Below, in pieces: positions 59,594-64,000 of a stretch of DNA of 64,000 nucleotides. Each line of letters opens with the position of its first letter. Position 1 is the first letter of the stretch. Location of the stretch: positions 1,488,001 to 1,552,000 of the forward strand of contig NZ_JAFBCQ010000001.1 in assembly GCF_016907815.1 (NCBI RefSeq), in the 5' to 3' direction. Made by a program: the position numbers and the translations under genes. The notes beneath the pieces are model-generated. The model made no database searches, was not told where the DNA came from, and saw only the letters and a list, made by a program, of their open reading frames with translations. The stretch comes from Microbacterium aurum (lineage in GTDB: Bacteria > Actinomycetota > Actinomycetes > Actinomycetales > Microbacteriaceae).

Positions 59594-60897
59594 ACGAGAT
59601 CGCGCCAGTCCACGGCATCCTCGTCGTCGTCGAGGGTGCCGATGGGGTCGGTGATGACGGGCAGCGCCGTCGTCTCGGTGGGGGGACCCATCACGGTCGC
59701 CTCATCGCGGCGGTGGCGCAGCACGTCGTCGATGTAGGAGGAGAGCACCTCGGCGATCGGCACCGACCGCCCGCGCTCCTGCGACATGTACCAGCGGTGC
59801 TCGAGCACCTGGTGGAACACCTCGGCGGGCTCAAGCTTGCTGCGCAGATCCCACGGGATCGCCTTCACGACGGGCTCGAACACACGTGTGAGCCACTCGT
59901 GGGCGACCATCTCCTCGTCGGACCCCAGGCGCGAGACGCGCGCCTTGAACTCGTCCATGTCGTTGAGCAGGCGCCGGGCCTGGTTCTCCTCGACGTCGAG
60001 CCCGGTGAGCCGCAGCAGCCGCCGCTGGTGGTGTCCGGCATCCACGACCTTCGGCTGGATCGAGACCCGCGTGCCGTCCGAGGTCGTGTCGATCGACATC
60101 TCGTCGATGTCGAAACCGAGGTCGTTGAGGCGCTGCACGCGCTCGGTGATGTGCCACGCCTCGTTCGCGGCGAACGTCTCCTGATCCGTCAGCGCGGCCC
60201 ACAGCGCGTGGTACGAGCCGACGATGCCGTCCGCGATCGCGACGGCGTCCACTCCGCCCTCGAGACGCCCACCCGCCTCGAGGTCCATGATCTCGCCCGC
60301 GATGTTCGTGCGCGCGACGTCGAGGTCGTGCTCCCGCTGCCCGCGGGTGAGACCGCCCTCGTGCAGCTCGCCCGTCTCGGCGTCGACGAGGTAGGCGGCG
60401 AACGCGCCGGCATCCCGCCGGAACAGGGTGTTCGACAGCGACACGTCACCCCAGAAGAACCCGACGGTGTGCAGCCGCACGAGCAGCACCGCGAGGGCGT
60501 CGACGAGGCGGCCGGCGGTGTCGGGGCGGAGCACCTGGGTGAACAGCGCCCGGTAGGGGAGGGAGAACTTCAGGTGGGCGGTGACGAGCGCGGCCGGCAG
60601 CGGATCGCCCTTCGGCGTGCGGCGGCCGTCGATGACGGCGACGCGGTCGACGCAGGGGACGTCCAGCCGTGCCAGCGACCCGAGCATCTCGTACTCGCGA
60701 CGGGCCATCTCGCCGGTGGTCTCCTTGACCGCCACGACGCGGCCCGACAGGTTCGCGAACCGCACGAGGTGGCGCGAGAGCCCCTTCGGCAGTGACACGA
60801 TGTAATCGCTGCTCCACTCGTCGAGCGGAGTCGCCCAGGGTAAGGCCAGCAGGCCCGCGTCGATGCTGCTGGCGGTGATGCTGAGCGAGTCGGCCAC
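59590..60897 (-). CDS. DUF4032 / kinase-like domain protein
   Basis: 435-residue soluble protein. The N-terminal half resembles the LpsK/Ser-Thr kinase fold: VVAVKETTGEMARREYEML (a candidate ATP lysine), then VRLHTVGFFWGDVSLSNTLF, matching an HxxxxxxGDxxxxN catalytic loop. The second half (about 210-375) matches DUF4032. An acidic tail ends it. Role unknown; the GTG at 60897 fits the family's usual N-terminus. Confidence 0.78.
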   Translation of the reverse strand: MADSLSITASSIDAGLLALPWATPLDEWSSDYIVSLPKGLSRHLVRFANLSGRVVAVKETTGEMARREYEMLGSLARLDVPCVDRVAVIDGRRTPKGDPLPAALVTAHLKFSLPYRALFTQVLRPDTAGRLVDALAVLLVRLHTVGFFWGDVSLSNTLFRRDAGAFAAYLVDAETGELHEGGLTRGQREHDLDVARTNIAGEIMDLEAGGRLEGGVDAVAIADGIVGSYHALWAALTDQETFAANEAWHITERVQRLNDLGFDIDEMSIDTTSDGTRVSIQPKVVDAGHHQRRLLRLTGLDVEENQARRLLNDMDEFKARVSRLGSDEEMVAHEWLTRVFEPVVKAIPWDLRSKLEPAEVFHQVLEHRWYMSQERGRSVPIAEVLSSYIDDVLRHRRDEATVMGPPTETTALPVITDPIGTLDDDEDAVDWRDLV

Positions 60898-60985
60898 GTG
60901 CGGCTCCCGATGTCGTGCGGGTCGGATATGACGCGACGCGGGGGCCCCGGATATCGGGAGCCACCCGCGTCGTGTCGGTGTCGGA

Positions 60986-62086
<1,101 letters not shown>

Positions 62087-62333
62087 GTTTTCTTCTCCTT
62101 CACCGGCAGGTACGTGCCGGACGATCCGTAGTGAATGGAATGAGCGGGGGCTGACCCGCACGCCCGACGTTGGGCGTGCGACCAGTATCGCACGCTCTGT
62201 CAAAGCGAGCCGCCCGGACTGTCTGGGCATTTCCCAGGGTGCCTGGATAGCATCGAACCCGTTGCTGTCACCCGTCCGGCGACGTTCCGCGGCGCTCGGC
62301 GACGCATCACAGTTCTGCACTCCAGAAGGTTCC

Positions 62334-63278
62334 ATGTCCCACGACGACACTCCGATTGATGAGACCGCTCCCGGCCGCCGCGATGCGGTGCGGGAGAAGG
62401 CGCAACTCGTCCACGCGCAGCAGTCGCGTGCCCGGATGCTGCGACGCTCGGCGCTCGTGGCGGGCGTCGTCGGCGCGGTGGCGGTCGTCGCTGTCGTGGT
62501 GAGTTGGGCCGTGGGATCGGCCGCCAGTCGCCCGCAGCTGACTCCCGTGGACGCGCAGAACGACGGTTTCGCGGTGACGTCGGTGACTGCCGGGTCGTCG
62601 CAGATCGATTCGCTGGATGCCGCAACCCCCGCGCCGACCGAGACGCCCCAGGGCGAGGAGAGCGCCGCGCCGTCGCCCACCGCCACGGCATCCGGCGTCG
62701 TCGACATCCACGTGTACGTCGACTACCTCTCGCCGGGCGCAAGGGAGTGGCAGCTGGCCAACTCGCAGCAGCTGACCCAGTGGGTCGCCGACGGTGCCGT
62801 GACCCTGACCTACCACCCGGTGTCGATGCTGACGGCGAAGTCGAACGGCACGAAGTACTCGCTGCGGGCCGCGAGCGCGGCGGCGTGCGTCGCCTCGTAC
62901 GCGCCGGAGTCGTTCTTCACCTTCAACGACGACCTGCTGCAGCGCCAGCCCGCGGTGGACTCCGACGGCTGGTCGGACAAGGAGCTCGCCGACATCGCGC
63001 AGGCCAACGGCTCCGACGACCCGAAGGCGCTGCGCGAGTGCATCGAGACCGAGGCGTACGCGTCGTGGGTCAAGGCCGCCACCGAGCGCGCGATCACCGG
63101 CATCCCCGGTGCCGACGGGCTGTCGCTGACGGGCACCCCGATGGTCGTCGTCAACGGGCAGCAGTATGTCGGCGAGATGACCGACCCCGCGGAGTTCTCG
63201 CAGTTCGTGCTGACGAGCGCGAGCGGCGCCTACCAGAAGGCGAAGTCGGCGACGCCCACGCCGACCGTCGCGCCGTAG
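62334..63278 (+). CDS. DsbA-fold thioredoxin-like membrane protein without CxxC
   Basis: 314 residues: cytoplasmic N-terminus, one helix (about 38-60, LVAGVVGAVAVVAVVVSWAV), a Ser/Pro/Thr linker, then a DsbA-like domain from about 122. Where relatives have YVDYxCPxC, this reads YVDYLSPGAREW, so both active-site cysteines are gone. The cis-Pro loop LSLTGTPMVVVNGQQYVG is kept. It may act as a binding protein, not a redox enzyme. The 247 bp to the divergent ugpC gene show no other gene. Confidence 0.85.
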   Translation: MSHDDTPIDETAPGRRDAVREKAQLVHAQQSRARMLRRSALVAGVVGAVAVVAVVVSWAVGSAASRPQLTPVDAQNDGFAVTSVTAGSSQIDSLDAATPAPTETPQGEESAAPSPTATASGVVDIHVYVDYLSPGAREWQLANSQQLTQWVADGAVTLTYHPVSMLTAKSNGTKYSLRAASAAACVASYAPESFFTFNDDLLQRQPAVDSDGWSDKELADIAQANGSDDPKALRECIETEAYASWVKAATERAITGIPGADGLSLTGTPMVVVNGQQYVGEMTDPAEFSQFVLTSASGAYQKAKSATPTPTVAP

Positions 63279-63323
63279 GCGCCGTCGTCTGCGCCGGGCG
63301 CCCGGCTAGACTGGACGCCGCCC

Positions 63324-63396
63324 GCCGGCTTGGCGCAATTGGTAGCGCACCTGTCTTGTAAACAGGGGGTTGCAGGTTCGAGTCCTGTAGCCGGCA
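63324..63396 (+). tRNA. tRNA-Thr (anticodon UGU)
   Basis: Acceptor GCCGGCT/AGCCGGC, anticodon loop CTTGTAA in stem CTGT/ACAG, T-loop TTCGAGT. CCA is not encoded. A TAGACT hexamer (63307-63312) lies 11 nt upstream. It reads ACA/ACG codons and complements the CGU tRNA at 1588. Confidence 0.95.
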
Positions 63397-63602
63397 CCGT
63401 CTCCTCCGCGTTTTCCCGCGCCCATCGGGTGACGCTCCGCTGTCGGTTATCTCCGGCGATGCGCCGCACGCCACGAGGCGGATGCCCGTAGCTTCGACCT
63501 CGTGGACGACTACGACCCGCGCAGCGAACCCGAGCCGATCACCGAAGCCATCTGCATCCTCGGCTACGACTGAACCCCGGCGGCACGCCGGCGCGCCTGC
63601 GC

Positions 63603-63678
63603 AACTGCAAGGTCGCGGGGGCGACACGCCGGTCGCCGCCGTCGTGCCACGGCGTGTCGCGCACGATCCCTTGCAGTT
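63603..63678. repeat. Dispersed 76-bp palindromic element, copy C
   Basis: Arms AACTGCAAGG and CCCTTGCAGTT with inner GGCGACACGCCG and GGCGTGTCGC in inverted order, exactly 76 bp like copies A and B. It lies in the 358-bp gap between tRNA-Thr and the last gene; the rest of the gap holds no gene I can support. Confidence 0.92.
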
Positions 63679-63754
63679 CGACGAACCCGGGGCGGCCCGC
63701 AGGCACGCCCGCGGAAGACGGCGGCGGTCGGAGGCCGGACTAGGCTGGCTCCCC

Positions 63755-64000
63755 GTGACCTCCTCCGCGCCCCACCGCCTCCCCGCGGGAGTGGCGTTGG
63801 GCGGCGCGGTGCTCGTCGGCGTGCTGACGGCGATCCAGGCGCGCATCAACGGCCAGCTCGGTCTGCGCATCGGTGACGGGTTCGTCGCCGCCGTCATCTC
63901 GTTCGGATCAGGCCTCGTCGTCCTCCTCATCCTGTCCGCCGCCCTCCCGGCCGGCCGTCGCGGCGCACGAGCGCTGGGCGCCGGCATCCGTCGCCGCACG
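63755..64000 (+). CDS. DMT transporter, YdcZ/DUF606-like (3' end cut by window edge)
   Basis: The first 82 residues show two membrane helices (about 10-28 and 42-66) and the motif VLTAIQARINGQLGLRIGDG, characteristic of the N-terminal half of YdcZ-family proteins (QxxxNxxL). GTG start with TAGGCT 8 nt upstream, probably leaderless. Confidence 0.8.
   Translation, partial: MTSSAPHRLPAGVALGGAVLVGVLTAIQARINGQLGLRIGDGFVAAVISFGSGLVVLLILSAALPAGRRGARALGAGIRRRT

Noticed and set aside
63502..63573. Tiny plus-strand frame (VDDYDPRSEPEPITEA...) after tRNA-Thr
   Set aside because: Only 23 codons from a GTG, no ribosome site and no recognised family; it may be a gene remnant, but I cannot support it.

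Overview
The window is high-GC actinobacterial DNA, most likely from a Microbacteriaceae species (Microbacterium-like; inferred from gene content and style, not searched). Signs include a fused IspDF, a GlnR-type regulator, CarD, a SenX3/RegX3-Pst-PhoU phosphate set with GTTCACC-type direct repeats, a DUF2510 protein, and many genes whose only promoter-like element is a TANNNT hexamer 6-8 nt before the start codon (leaderless transcripts).

Region by region. 1-1351: metQ and the start of metN (methionine ABC import). 1588-9170: tRNA-Thr(CGU), a drug/metabolite exporter, then a four-gene overlapping operon (MMPL exporter, nicotinamidase, DUF2510 membrane protein, and a single-chain fusion of an arsenate-reductase domain with a PhzF isomerase), followed by a tRNA-Lys(UUU) gene split in the anticodon by a 269-nt group I intron and flanked by a serine-recombinase remnant that has cut into a PadR regulator. 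9180-21244: assimilatory sulfur block on the minus strand (cbiX, sir, cysH, cysD, cysN, an SsuABC-like transporter, cobA, a ferredoxin reductase, a ferredoxin, a TrxB-like flavoprotein). It covers sulfate activation, reduction to sulfide, electron supply and two steps of siroheme synthesis. 21407-22915: a divergent pair of winged-helix regulators with His-rich tails around a dense CATG-palindrome array.

22946-33481 is a scarred accessory island. It holds truncated LacI, VWA and P-type ATPase fragments; an arsenic cassette (ArsR-ArsC fusion, ArsC, an internally deleted ArsC, an aquaporin) with two copies of an ATAGAC-N4-GTCTAT operator; a reactive-sulfur operon (two related mini zinc-ribbon proteins, rhodanese lipoprotein, thioredoxin, CoA-disulfide reductase-rhodanese, a small membrane protein broken by an IS630 element, and a CsoR/CstR-family repressor lacking the copper-ligand His) with two GC-cored operators; and a zinc-finger/RskA scar.

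33521-64000 is mostly core genome: pabC, pstSCAB with a PHO box, Nudix/phosphatase-ppk, glnR, folate-binding YgfZ, FUSC, gpmA, phoU, senX3-regX3, carD, ispDF, cysS-rlmB, a DUF4032 protein, a UgpC-type ATPase, a DsbA-fold protein without its CxxC, tRNA-Thr(UGU) and the start of a YdcZ-like transporter. Two unusual repeat families lie here: three tandem 81-bp hairpin units (34165-34394) and three dispersed 76-bp palindromic elements (35443, 36473, 63603).

The most notable items are the tRNA-Lys group I intron, the ArsC-PhzF fusion, the His-tailed divergent regulator pair with its operator array, the dispersed 76-bp palindromic family, and the layered arsenic and persulfide modules.
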